Origin: Limnohabitans sp. 63ED37-2
GTDB taxonomy: Bacteria; Pseudomonadota; Gammaproteobacteria; Burkholderiales; Burkholderiaceae_C
Assembly (NCBI RefSeq): GCF_001412535.1
Contig: NZ_CP011774.1
Span: forward strand, 181,501 to 245,500
DNA: 64,000 bases
Direction: 5' to 3'
The notes under the pieces were generated by a model, which saw only the letters and a program-made list of their open reading frames with translations, was not told where the DNA came from and made no database searches. Made by a program: the position numbers and the translations under genes. Positions 32,194-40,882 of the stretch are shown in pieces (position 1 is the stretch's first letter; the number at the start of each line of letters is the position of its first letter).

Positions 32194-33606
32194 TCAGCCT
32201 TGGTGCAGCAAATGGTCCAGCGCCGAAAACTGCGCTGCCCGCTCGATCACTTCGCCCGCAGCCAGCATCCGGTCTTCGCGGAATTTGGTGCTGACGATCT
32301 GCACGCCCACAGGCAAGCCATTCACCACGCCGGTCGGCACCGACAGGCCCGGCAAACCGAGCGTGGCGGTGCCGAGCATCGGTGCTTGGGCCAGAAAGAT
32401 TTGTGCGATTCGCTCGGCCGATTGTTGGTCTTCGTCGATCGGAAACTGGCGCTCCCACGAGTTGGGCATGAGCAGCACCGGGTAACGCTCAAAAAACACC
32501 GCCCAATCGCGTGCGATGTTGAAGCGCCGGGTCGTGGCCTCCAGATATTGATCGCGGTCCCACACGGGCGAGACCGCCATGTAGTAACCCAGGGCTTTGC
32601 GGAGTGCATCGTCACCGTTCTGGTGCATGAAGGCCTCACCTGCACGGCGCATATCGTTCATGACCATGTGCATCTGCATGGCAGACACCTCGGCGAAATG
32701 TGGTGGCTCGGCTTCTTCGACGGTGTAGCCCGCCGCTTCCAGCCAACGCGCCGCTTGGTCCACGGCAGCTGAGGCGGTGGGGTCGACGGGTGAATGCGAC
32801 CAACTGCGGAACACCGCCACACGGGTGGGCTGGCGGGCGTCGGCAAATTCAAGCAGTGCTGGCACCCACTGCGGGTCGAGCGGCGTGCCTTGCGACATCA
32901 CTCGCAGGGCCAGCCGAGCATCGGCCACCGTGCGGGTCAATGGCCCTTGGACCGACATTTGCTGGTTGCTGATGATGCGGTTGGGGGCACTGGCCTTGTA
33001 AGACGGCACACGGCCCACGGTGGTGCGCAGCCCCACCACGCCGCAGGCCCAGGCCGGGTAGCGGATCGAGCCGCCGTAGTCGTTGCCATGCGCAATGGCG
33101 CCCATGCCCAAGGCGGTGGCTGCCGCCGCGCCGCCGCTGGAGCCGCCGGGGGTCACGCCCGCGTCAAACGGGTTGAGTGTGCGGCCATGCAAGGCGTTGT
33201 CGGTGAACCAGCGCAGCGAAAACGCAGGCGCATTGTTGCGGCCTACAACGATGGCCCCCGCTTCGCGCATGGACTGAACCAGAGGTGAGTCGCTGCTGGC
33301 GATGTTGTCCTTGAACGCATGCACGCCTTCGTCGGTGGCCTCGCCTTGCACGTCGATGTTGACCTTGATGGTGACCGGCACGCCATGCAGCGGTCCCAGC
33401 GTTTCGCCTCGGGCTTGAGCGGCATCGGCGGCATCGGCCGCTTGCAGGGCTTTGTCTGGGGTGACGCTGGCCAAGGCGTTGAACTTCGGGTTGACCTCGG
33501 CAATGCGGCCCAGCACGCTTTCGGTGGCCGCGCGTGCGGTGGTCTCACGTCGGGCGATGCGCCCGGCCAGATCGGTGGCGCTCATTTGCCAGAGTTCGGT
33601 GGTCAT
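32194..33606 (-). CDS. Amidase-signature hydrolase
   Basis: A 470-residue amidase-signature enzyme with the Ser-cisSer-Lys triad: Lys in 'VPVTIKVNID', the cis-Ser in 'PGGSSGGAAAA' and the nucleophile Ser in 'HGNDYGGSIRYPAW'. The family hydrolyses many amides, ureas and peptides; no substrate is evident. It starts 4 bp after the M20 peptidase stop in a Bug receptor-M20-amidase operon, suggesting uptake and stepwise hydrolysis of an N-acylated or amide compound. Confidence 0.88.
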   Translation of the reverse strand: MTTELWQMSATDLAGRIARRETTARAATESVLGRIAEVNPKFNALASVTPDKALQAADAADAAQARGETLGPLHGVPVTIKVNIDVQGEATDEGVHAFKDNIASSDSPLVQSMREAGAIVVGRNNAPAFSLRWFTDNALHGRTLNPFDAGVTPGGSSGGAAAATALGMGAIAHGNDYGGSIRYPAWACGVVGLRTTVGRVPSYKASAPNRIISNQQMSVQGPLTRTVADARLALRVMSQGTPLDPQWVPALLEFADARQPTRVAVFRSWSHSPVDPTASAAVDQAARWLEAAGYTVEEAEPPHFAEVSAMQMHMVMNDMRRAGEAFMHQNGDDALRKALGYYMAVSPVWDRDQYLEATTRRFNIARDWAVFFERYPVLLMPNSWERQFPIDEDQQSAERIAQIFLAQAPMLGTATLGLPGLSVPTGVVNGLPVGVQIVSTKFREDRMLAAGEVIERAAQFSALDHLLHQG

Positions 33607-33610
33607 GTGT

Positions 33611-34801
33611 TCAATCTTTCAGGTAGCGCTGTGTCAGCAAGGACCAGAAGGCCGCGCCCACAGGCAAGATGTTGTCGTTGAAGTCGTATCCCGGGTTGTG
33701 CACCATGCAGGCGTGGGCGGCTGCGCTGTCACCTGCGCCTTCACCTGCACCGTTGCCGATCATGAAATAACTGCCCGGGCAGTGCTCCAGCATGAAAGCA
33801 AAGTCTTCGCTGCCGGTGAGCGGTCGGCCTTGGCGTGTGATGCGTTCGGCGCCCAGCAGCTCGGTGCCCACTTGTCGGGCCAGTTCTGTTTCGGCAGCGG
33901 TGTTCACCAGCACCGGGTAGTCGCGCTTGTAGTCGATTTGCGCCAACACGCCCAGGCTCTGGGCCTGCGCTGTGACCAGGCTGGTGATGCGTTCTTGCAG
34001 CAGGTCGCGCACTTCGCGGTCGAGCGAGCGCACACTGAGTTCCAGACGTGCACTGGCGGGGATCACGTTGTTGGCTTTGCCCGCCACCAATGAACCCACG
34101 GTGATGACGGCGGTGTGCTGCGGGTCCACATTGCGCGAGACGATGGTTTGCAGGGTCATGACAATCGCCGCTGCCGCCACGATCGGGTCTTGTGTTCGGT
34201 GCGGCATGGCGCCATGCCCACCCACACCCGTCAGCGTGATGGTCACATCGTCGCTCGACGCCATGGCCGGGCCTTCGATGAAGACCAACTCACCCGCAGC
34301 AACGCCGGGCATGTTGTGGGCGGCATAAATCGCATCACAGGGAAAGCGCTCAAACAGGCCTTCTTTGATCATGATTTGTGCGCCGCCCGGGTGCTCTTCG
34401 GCGGGCTGAAAAATCAGGTTCAGCGTGCCCGAAAACTCGACTTCTTGGGCGATGTATTGCGCCGCCGCCATCAGCATGGCGGTGTGCCCGTCGTGGCCGC
34501 AGGCATGCATCACGCCTGCGTGCACGCTGCAGTGCTCAAAGTTGTTGGTTTCGTGGATGGGCAGGGCGTCCATGTCGGCCCGCAGGCCCAAGCGTTTGCC
34601 GCCGTTGCCGCGCTTCAGTTGGCCCACCAGCCCGGTGGTGGCCAGACCGCGTGTGACGGTGTAACCCCAGCTTTCCAGTTGCTCGGCCAGTACCTGCGAA
34701 GTGCGGAACTCTCTCAGGCCCAGCTCCGGGTGGCGGTGCAAATCACGTCGCAGCGCCACAAAGGGCGCAGCGCGTGTTTGCAAGGCGTGCAGCACGCTCA
34801 T
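33611..34801 (-). CDS. M20-family amidohydrolase (hippurate hydrolase-like)
   Basis: A 396-residue zinc amidohydrolase with 'HACGHDGHTAMLM' (metal ligand), 'FQPAEEHPGGA' (catalytic and metal Glu) and a metal-binding His in 'GAMPHRTQDPI'. Members cleave N-acyl amino acids such as hippurate, N-acetyl or indole conjugates. Its start overlaps the stop of the Bug receptor gene by 4 bp and it ends 4 bp before the amidase, so the three are translationally linked. Confidence 0.88.
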   Translation of the reverse strand: MSVLHALQTRAAPFVALRRDLHRHPELGLREFRTSQVLAEQLESWGYTVTRGLATTGLVGQLKRGNGGKRLGLRADMDALPIHETNNFEHCSVHAGVMHACGHDGHTAMLMAAAQYIAQEVEFSGTLNLIFQPAEEHPGGAQIMIKEGLFERFPCDAIYAAHNMPGVAAGELVFIEGPAMASSDDVTITLTGVGGHGAMPHRTQDPIVAAAAIVMTLQTIVSRNVDPQHTAVITVGSLVAGKANNVIPASARLELSVRSLDREVRDLLQERITSLVTAQAQSLGVLAQIDYKRDYPVLVNTAAETELARQVGTELLGAERITRQGRPLTGSEDFAFMLEHCPGSYFMIGNGAGEGAGDSAAAHACMVHNPGYDFNDNILPVGAAFWSLLTQRYLKD

Positions 34802-35784
34802 TGGGCTTCGAGCTTGATCGATTTGGCGATGCCCTGGTAAAGCTTGACCTCATCGGCATACACCTGCTGGGTCTGGTCCAAACGAAGGGGTTCGCCCACT
34901 TCCTGGCCCATGGCGGTCATGGTGTTGCGGAAGTCTGCGTCAAACATGACCTTGGTCAGTGCCCGGTGCAAGGCTTCGACGATGGGCTCGGGTGTGCCTT
35001 TTTTCACGTAATAGCCGCTGCCGATCGTGTAGTGAAAGCCCTTCAACTCTTTGGCCGCGTCGATCGAAGGCACGTCTGGAATCAGGCGCTGCGGCTGGGG
35101 TGACAAGGCGGCGATGAATTTGATCTTGCCTTCTTTGGCCATGTGCACATGGGGAGCGCCGTAAGGGGTGATGAACAAGTCAATCTGGCCACCCATCAAA
35201 TCCTGTGTGATGGGACCACCGCCTTTGTAGGGCACATGCAACATTTCAGCGCCCAGCTTTTTGGCCATTTCTTCGCCCAGCAAATGGTAGAAGCTGCCGA
35301 TGCCCACACTGGCGTAGTTGACCGGTTTGCCGGATTTGGAGCGTTTGATGATCTCGGCCACCATCTCTTGCGGGGTGTTGCCCGGGAAATTCTTGCTGGC
35401 AACGATGGCCATGGGCGCCATGGCCATGCGCTGGATCAGGCGAAAGTCGTCGGGCGTGTGCTTGACCGCCTTCATCGCCAAGGGGGCGAGGATCAATTCA
35501 TTGGGCGAGCCTTGGAAGAGGTAGTAACCGTCTGCAGGCGCATTGAGCACCTTTTGCGCCGCGATGGCACCGCCCGCACCGCCCAGGTTTTCGATGATCA
35601 CGGGCTGTTTGAGCTCGGTCGCCAGGGGAACGTTGATCTTGCGAGCGATGATGTCCGACAGGCCGCCAGCCGGGTAAGGCACCATCAGGTTGATAGGCTT
35701 GTTGGGAAAGTTTTGCGCTTGGACAGGCGCCTGAACGGCCAGGGCGGCGCCCAACAACAGGCCGAGGGTCTTGATCATTTTCAT
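34798..35784 (-). CDS. Bug/TctC-family periplasmic substrate-binding protein
   Basis: A 328-residue tripartite tricarboxylate transporter receptor. It has a signal peptide ending 'APVQAQ' (about residue 24), then the family features 'FPNKPINLMVPYPAGGLSDI', 'ENLGGAGGAIAAQ' and 'VPYKGGGPITQDLMGGQIDL'. The start at 35784 has GGAG 6 bp upstream. Bug proteins are hugely expanded in this bacterial order and usually lack a cognate transporter nearby, as here: no TctA/TctB gene is in the window. First gene of the M20-amidase operon; its ligand is probably the hydrolase substrate. Confidence 0.88.
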   Translation of the reverse strand: MKMIKTLGLLLGAALAVQAPVQAQNFPNKPINLMVPYPAGGLSDIIARKINVPLATELKQPVIIENLGGAGGAIAAQKVLNAPADGYYLFQGSPNELILAPLAMKAVKHTPDDFRLIQRMAMAPMAIVASKNFPGNTPQEMVAEIIKRSKSGKPVNYASVGIGSFYHLLGEEMAKKLGAEMLHVPYKGGGPITQDLMGGQIDLFITPYGAPHVHMAKEGKIKFIAALSPQPQRLIPDVPSIDAAKELKGFHYTIGSGYYVKKGTPEPIVEALHRALTKVMFDADFRNTMTAMGQEVGEPLRLDQTQQVYADEVKLYQGIAKSIKLEAQ

Positions 35785-35822
35785 GGGGGTCTCCATTGTC
35801 AAAAGATGGCCTCATGCTAGTC

Positions 35823-35878
35823 TTGTCAGGGGACAACTGAAAGACTGTCAATTTTCTTCATGACAACTTGGGGTTGTC
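35823..35878. promoter_or_regulatory. Two dyads in the LysR/Bug divergent control region
   Basis: TTGTC-N4-GACAA (35823-35836) and GACAAC-N5-GTTGTC (35862-35878), about 40 bp apart. This spacing and symmetry fit the recognition and activation sites of a LysR-type regulator acting on the divergent Bug-M20-amidase operon. Confidence 0.5.
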
Positions 35879-35899
35879 TCTGTATTAAACTGTGTCAGC

Positions 35900-36802
35900 A
35901 TGAAACTGCACCAACTCCAGGCCCTGGTCGCTGCTGTCGAGCACGGCAGCATCCGCGCCGCTGCCCGCGAACTGCACCTGACCCAAGCAGCCTTGACCAA
36001 GTCCTTGCGTCAACTCGAAGAAGAGGCGGGCGTGTCCGTGCTGGTGCGCAAATCTCGCGGAGTGGGTTTGACCGAAGCGGGTGTGCGGCTGCACGCCCGG
36101 GCGCTGCTGGTGATGCGCCAGCTGGCACTGGCGCAAGACGAGTTGCAGCAAGCGCAGGGCGACAACGCTGGCACCGTGCGCGTGGCGCTCACGCCCTACC
36201 TGATGCTCACTGTGCTGGGTGAGGCGTTTTTGTGGTTTCGCAAGCGCTACCCGCGCATCGAGTTGCGTTTGATTGAAGGCTTGGTGGCCCGCGTTTTGCC
36301 GGGCTTGCGCGATGGCACGGTGGACTTTGCCATCGTGGCCGACAGCGGTGATGTCACGCCCCAAGAGTTCCAGTGCACCCGGCTTCAAAAGGACCAGCAA
36401 AAACTGGTGGTGCGCGCCGGGCACCCAGTGCTGCGCCAACCCACAGCGGCCAAGTTGGCCGCGCTGGAGTGGGTCATGCCCGGCCCGTTTTCTCAAGGGC
36501 TGGACGAAGGCTTGCTTGCCATGTTCGCCCAGGCGGGCGTGCCGCCACCCCAGCAGATCACACGTTGCGACGCCATGGCGGCGATGGCCTTGATCCGGCA
36601 AACCGATGCCATCAGCATCATGCCGTCCCCCTTGCTGGCGCAGCCCGAAGGCCATGGCCTGGTGGAGTTGTCGCTGCGCAGCATGCGGCCACCCGAGATC
36701 GAGCTGGTCTTGCTCTCGCCCCCGGACGTCCCACTCACACCTGCGGCAGCCTATCTGGCGCGGTGCCTGACCGATGCCATCAATGCCCGGGGCAAGACCT
36801 GA
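35900..36802 (+). CDS. LysR-family transcriptional regulator
   Basis: A 300-residue protein with an N-terminal winged HTH ('MKLHQLQALVAAVEHGSIRA' and 'LHLTQAALTKSLRQLEEEAG') and a C-terminal effector domain. It is divergent from the Bug receptor-M20-amidase operon, with two dyads in the shared 115-bp region, so it probably controls that operon in response to the substrate or a product. Confidence 0.9.
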   Translation: MKLHQLQALVAAVEHGSIRAAARELHLTQAALTKSLRQLEEEAGVSVLVRKSRGVGLTEAGVRLHARALLVMRQLALAQDELQQAQGDNAGTVRVALTPYLMLTVLGEAFLWFRKRYPRIELRLIEGLVARVLPGLRDGTVDFAIVADSGDVTPQEFQCTRLQKDQQKLVVRAGHPVLRQPTAAKLAALEWVMPGPFSQGLDEGLLAMFAQAGVPPPQQITRCDAMAAMALIRQTDAISIMPSPLLAQPEGHGLVELSLRSMRPPEIELVLLSPPDVPLTPAAAYLARCLTDAINARGKT

Positions 36803-36871
36803 AAACCATCGCCCAGGGGCTGGGTTCGTCCAAATAACTTCGCCTGCACAACAGGTTCTGGATTGCCCGCC

Positions 36872-37984
36872 TCACGCGATGGCGGTGGCCAGGCAGGGCA
36901 GAGGCAAGGCACTGGCCTTGTGGCCTGCGTCCAGCAAAGTGACAAACAGATTTTTCGGATCGCTCAGTTGCGGGATCAGGTGCAAACGTTCCCCGTAGCC
37001 CAGTGCCAGCGCCGCCTCGTGCATGAAGCGCAAGGCCGAGAAGTCTTCCAGCGCAAAGCCCACTGAGTCAAACACCGTGATTTGCGCGTCGTTGTCGCGG
37101 CCTGTGCGTGTGCCGTTCAGCACTTGCCACAACTCGGTCACGGCAAAGTCAGCGGGCATTTGCTGGCTGTCGCCTTCGACACGGGTTTGCGGCGTGTACT
37201 CCACAAACACCTTGGCCGCTTGCAGCACATCCGCGGCCAGTTCTGTCTTGCCCGGGCAGTCACCGCCCACGGCATTGATGTGCATGCCGGGCGCGAGCAT
37301 GTCGGCCGTCACGATGGTGGCGCAGGCCTTGTCCGCGGTGATGGTGGTCACGATGTCGGCCCCTTGGACCGCCTCGGCCACGCTGGTGCAGACCTGCAGC
37401 TTCAGACCCGTAGCACTCAGGTTGGCGAACAGTTTGGTCGTGGCTTGTGGATCGATGTCAAACAGCCGCACCGTGTCGATGCCCACCAGGTGCTGGAAGG
37501 CGATGGCCTGGAACTCGCTTTGTGCGCCATTGCCGATCAGCGCCATCACGCGGCTGTTCGGGCGGGCCAAGGCCTTGGCGGCCAATGCCGAGGTGGCGGC
37601 CGTGCGCAGGGCGGTGGTCAGCGTCAACTCGCTCACCAATGTGGGGGCGCCCGTGGCCACATCGGCCAACACACCAAAGGCCATCACTGTCGACAGGCCG
37701 ATGGCGGTGTTGTGGGGGTGGCCATTGACGTATTTGAAGCTGTAGGTGGTGTCGTCCGCGATCGGCATCAACTCGATCACGCCGCCCTGCGAGTGGTTGG
37801 CGACGCGGGCCGATTTGTCAAAGTCTGGCCAGCGCAAAAAGTCGGCGCGGATGTACTCGGCCATGCCCGCGATGCAGTTTTTGAGGCCCTTGCGGCGCAC
37901 CAAGGCCACAGCGTCGGGGGCGCTCAGGTACAGGGGCGTGGTTGAAAAAGAGGCATGGGGGGTGTGGGGGTGGTTCATGGTCAT
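36872..37984 (-). CDS. Ornithine cyclodeaminase/mu-crystallin family protein
   Basis: A 370-residue NAD(P)-dependent enzyme of the OCD family, with 'IELMPIADDTTYSFKYVNGH' at the substrate site and the dinucleotide-binding 'RVMALIGNGAQSEFQAIAF'. Ornithine cyclodeaminase converts ornithine to proline and ammonia; other members act on lysine, alanine or imines. Length is close to true OCDs. It is divergent from an Lrp/AsnC regulator with two dyads between them, a common arrangement for amino-acid catabolism. An in-frame ATG at 37978 is an alternative start. Confidence 0.85.
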   Translation of the reverse strand: MTMNHPHTPHASFSTTPLYLSAPDAVALVRRKGLKNCIAGMAEYIRADFLRWPDFDKSARVANHSQGGVIELMPIADDTTYSFKYVNGHPHNTAIGLSTVMAFGVLADVATGAPTLVSELTLTTALRTAATSALAAKALARPNSRVMALIGNGAQSEFQAIAFQHLVGIDTVRLFDIDPQATTKLFANLSATGLKLQVCTSVAEAVQGADIVTTITADKACATIVTADMLAPGMHINAVGGDCPGKTELAADVLQAAKVFVEYTPQTRVEGDSQQMPADFAVTELWQVLNGTRTGRDNDAQITVFDSVGFALEDFSALRFMHEAALALGYGERLHLIPQLSDPKNLFVTLLDAGHKASALPLPCLATAIA

Positions 37985-38074
37985 GGGGTTCAGCTGGTCG
38001 CCCCTTGTGGGGCGATGGGTGGGTCGGTGCGAGAAGTGTCATGGCCCGACATGGCAAAGTAAATCGCCAAAAAT

Positions 38075-38108
38075 ATGCTGTTTCAAGCATTTATTTGTCA
38101 AAATGACA
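38075..38108. promoter_or_regulatory. Two dyads between the cyclodeaminase and Lrp/AsnC genes
   Basis: ATGCT-N6-AGCAT (38075-38090) and TGTCA-AAA-TGACA (38096-38108) in the divergent control region. They are candidate binding sites for the Lrp/AsnC protein encoded next to them. Confidence 0.45.
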
Positions 38109-38115
38109 GGTCTGA

Positions 38116-38550
38116 ATGACAATTTTCACCATGGATGACATTGACCAGCACCTGATCAGCTTGCTTCGGCAAAACGCCCGCATGAACATCGCAGACCTTG
38201 CGCACAAGCTGGGGGTCTCGCGTGGCACCGTGAACAACCGCCTGCGCAAACTCGAAGACCAGCAGGTCATCGTGGGCTACACCATCAAGCTGCGCCCCGA
38301 AGCCGAACCCGAGCGCATCAAGGCCTGGATGGGGGTACTCATCGAGGGCAACACCACCCGCCAGGTCATTGCCAGTCTGTTGGGCGAGCCCGGCGTGGTG
38401 AGTCTGCACGACACCAATGGCCGATGGGATTTGCTGGCCGAGATCGAGGCTTCGTCGATGAAAGAGCTGTCCGAAGTGCTGGAGCGCATTCGTCTGGTCA
38501 GTGGCATCCGCAGCACCGAAACCAACATCCACCTGGCCACCTACCGCTGA
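38116..38550 (+). CDS. Lrp/AsnC-family transcriptional regulator
   Basis: A 144-residue protein with an N-terminal HTH ('MDDIDQHLISLLRQNARMNI', 'HKLGVSRGTVNNRLRKLEDQ') and a C-terminal RAM/ligand domain ('LRPEAEPERIKAWMGVLIEG'). ATG 38131 is a possible alternative start. Divergent from the cyclodeaminase, it probably senses ornithine or another amino acid. It is followed after 6 bp by the LRR kinase, so the two may be cotranscribed. Confidence 0.88.
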   Translation: MTIFTMDDIDQHLISLLRQNARMNIADLAHKLGVSRGTVNNRLRKLEDQQVIVGYTIKLRPEAEPERIKAWMGVLIEGNTTRQVIASLLGEPGVVSLHDTNGRWDLLAEIEASSMKELSEVLERIRLVSGIRSTETNIHLATYR

Positions 38551-38556
38551 GCGCAC

Positions 38557-39900
38557 ATGCACACCCTGGAACAACTGCGCAGCGGCGCCTTGGCAGGCAT
38601 ACGCCGCCTCGATCTGTCTTGTGGTCTGAGCGAACTGCCCGAAGAAATTTTCGCCTTGGCCGACACGCTGGAGGTGCTCAACCTCAGTGGCAACCGCTTG
38701 CGCGAATTGCCGCACCAGCTGACACGCCTGCACAAGCTGCAGGTCTTGTTTGCCTCGGACAACGACTTTGAGGTGTTGCCCGAAGTGCTGGGCGACTGTC
38801 CGGCTTTGCACATGGTTGGCTTCAAAGCCAACCGCATTGCCGATGTGCCCGCCGCCGCGCTGCCGCCCGCTTTGCGCTGGCTAACACTCACCGACAACGT
38901 GATCGGCCATTTGCCCGCTGAACTGGGCCAACGCCCGGCTTTGCAAAAGCTGATGCTGGCGGGCAACCGCTTGCAGGCTTTGCCCGACAGCCTGCAGCAA
39001 GCGCACCGTCTGGAGCTGCTGCGCATATCGGCCAACCGCCTGACCGAAGTGCCTGGCTGGTTAACCGAATTGCCCCGCTTGTCCTGGTTGGCGCTGGCGG
39101 GCAATGCCATGGGCTGGTTGGTTCCCGCAGGGTCCGAGCTGCCGGGCATGGCTTGGTCCGATTTGACACACGGCCCGTTGCTGGGCGAGGGCGCTTCAGG
39201 CCACATCTACCAAGTGCAGGCCAGGGGCTGGCCCCAACCCTTGGCACTCAAACTGTTCAAAGGCGAGGTGACCAGCGACGGCCTGCCCGAAGACGAGTTG
39301 ACCGCCTGCTTGGCAGCCGGACAACACCCGGCGCTCACCACGCCCGTGGCGCGGCTCACGGGTCACCCTGCACAGGCTCAGGGTTTGCTCATGCCGCTGA
39401 TTCCTTCGGCTCACGTCAATCTGGCGGGTCCGCCGAGTCTGGACAGCTGCACCCGCGATGTGTACCCGAGCGGCTTCAAGCTGTCAGCCGTTCTAGCCCT
39501 GCGCATTGCCAGTGATGTGGCGGGTGCCGTGGCGCACCTGCACCAACGCGGTGTGATGCACGGGGACGTGTACGCGCACAACATCCAAATCGACCCGCTG
39601 CAGGGCCAGGCCCGTTTGGGTGACTTTGGCGCCGCCACGCGGCTGCCCATCGATCGGCCCGAACTGCGCCAAAACCTGCTGGCCCTGGAGGTGCGGGCCT
39701 TGGGGTGTTTGCTTCAAGAGTTGGCGCTGGCCGCGCAAGCGCAAGCGCACCACCCGGCTGTTCAGGCCCTGCAAAACTTGGCACAGGTCTGTTTGTCAGA
39801 ACAGCCGCGTCAACGGCCGAGCGTGGTGGAGGCGGCTCAGGCCCTGCAAGCCATCGAAGGCCTCGATGGTTTCCAAGGCCTTAAGCCTTGGCGATCGTGA
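38557..39900 (+). CDS. Leucine-rich-repeat Ser/Thr protein kinase
   Basis: A 447-residue cytoplasmic protein. Residues ~15-195 are leucine-rich repeats of the LxxLxLSxNxLxxLP type (e.g. 'LEVLNLSGNRLRELPHQL'). Residues ~203-440 are a protein kinase: glycine loop 'LGEGASG' (209-215), ATP-binding Lys232 in 'ALKLFK', catalytic loop 'MHGDVYAHNIQ' (HGD instead of HRD), and 'GDFGAATR' as the DFG motif. Catalytic residues appear intact, so it may be active. LRR-kinase fusions are common in plants but scattered in proteobacteria, where their role is unknown. It overlaps the convergent dehydrogenase by 20 bp. Confidence 0.85.
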   Translation: MHTLEQLRSGALAGIRRLDLSCGLSELPEEIFALADTLEVLNLSGNRLRELPHQLTRLHKLQVLFASDNDFEVLPEVLGDCPALHMVGFKANRIADVPAAALPPALRWLTLTDNVIGHLPAELGQRPALQKLMLAGNRLQALPDSLQQAHRLELLRISANRLTEVPGWLTELPRLSWLALAGNAMGWLVPAGSELPGMAWSDLTHGPLLGEGASGHIYQVQARGWPQPLALKLFKGEVTSDGLPEDELTACLAAGQHPALTTPVARLTGHPAQAQGLLMPLIPSAHVNLAGPPSLDSCTRDVYPSGFKLSAVLALRIASDVAGAVAHLHQRGVMHGDVYAHNIQIDPLQGQARLGDFGAATRLPIDRPELRQNLLALEVRALGCLLQELALAAQAQAHHPAVQALQNLAQVCLSEQPRQRPSVVEAAQALQAIEGLDGFQGLKPWRS

Positions 39901-40774
39901 CCTGGTTGAGCTGGGCTTGCGCCTTGACCAGCGAAGGCACCATCTCGCTGCCGTAACCCAAAGCCACGGCAGTGTTCAGGGCCTGGTGCACGCTGGTGCC
40001 GATCATGGAGGGCACTTTCATGGCCTCGGTCAGGTGTGAGTAATAACGCAAATCCTTGGCCGCGTTGTTCAGCTCGAACTTCATGGCGCCGTAGTCGCCC
40101 TGCAGGGTTTTGGCCATCAGCTGGAACAGGCCCGAATTCACGCCGCCAGCCGAGATGACCTGCACCAGTTGGTTCAAGTCCACCCCCGCCTTGGCCCCCA
40201 CCGCAAAGGCTTCGGCTGTGGCGGTGCAAATGGCCTGCGCCACAAAGTTGTTGAGCAATTTGATGACGTGGCCAGCGCCCATCTCGCCCACATGGAACAC
40301 GTTTTCGCTGTAGGCGCGAATCACTGGCTCGATGCGGGCAAACACCTCGGGCGTCGCCCCCACCATGGAATTGAGCTTGCCCGCTTCGGCTTCTATGGGC
40401 GTGCGTGTGAGCGGCGCGTCCACATAAACCACGCCTTGCGCGGCGCACAGCGCGGCCAGGCGGCGGGTGGATTCGGGCTCGCTGGTGGAGGTGTCGATGA
40501 CGATCAGGCCCGCGCGTGCCTTGGACAACAAGCCGCCCGGCCCAGCCACCACCGCTTCGACCTGGGGTGAGCCGGTCACACAAATGAGCACCACATCACA
40601 GGCGGCCAAGTCGGCATAGCTGCCCACCTGGCGGGCACCTGTAGTCAACAGGTCTTGCACGGGCGCGGTGCGTTGGTGCACCGAAATCGACAAGTCAAAC
40701 CCCTTGGCCCGGATGTTCTTGGCCATGCCATGGCCCATCAAACCCGAAGCGCCGATAAATCCGATGTGTTGCAT
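39881..40774 (-). CDS. Beta-hydroxyacid dehydrogenase (3-hydroxyisobutyrate dehydrogenase family)
   Basis: A 297-residue NAD(P)-dependent oxidoreductase. The N-terminal Rossmann motif reads 'IGFIGASGLMGHGMAKNI' (GASGLMG instead of the usual GLGxMG). 'YVDAPLTRTPIEAEAGKL' covers the substrate site and 'GAGHVIKLLNNF' carries the catalytic Lys, followed by 'NAAKDLRYY'. Possible substrates include 3-hydroxyisobutyrate, tartronate semialdehyde or related acids. Its last 20 bp overlap the convergent kinase gene. Confidence 0.85.
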   Translation of the reverse strand: MQHIGFIGASGLMGHGMAKNIRAKGFDLSISVHQRTAPVQDLLTTGARQVGSYADLAACDVVLICVTGSPQVEAVVAGPGGLLSKARAGLIVIDTSTSEPESTRRLAALCAAQGVVYVDAPLTRTPIEAEAGKLNSMVGATPEVFARIEPVIRAYSENVFHVGEMGAGHVIKLLNNFVAQAICTATAEAFAVGAKAGVDLNQLVQVISAGGVNSGLFQLMAKTLQGDYGAMKFELNNAAKDLRYYSHLTEAMKVPSMIGTSVHQALNTAVALGYGSEMVPSLVKAQAQLNQVTIAKA

Positions 40775-40882
40775 GTGCGTCTCTGCTGTGTGGTGAAAGA
40801 GAAGTCTATTTTGGAAGAAATGGCCAGACCAGGGTGTCGCCTGAGCAGCCCTGGGGCGCCCGAACCCTGGCTAACATGGTGC

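Noticed and set aside
32194..33606. Amidase as the partner of the nitrile hydratase
   Set aside because: It is 29 kb away, on the opposite strand, and embedded in a different operon with its own LysR regulator.
40655..40882. N-terminal extension of the acyl-CoA synthetase
   Set aside because: The in-frame upstream codons are antisense to the divergent dehydrogenase gene and its promoter; the family start fits 40883.
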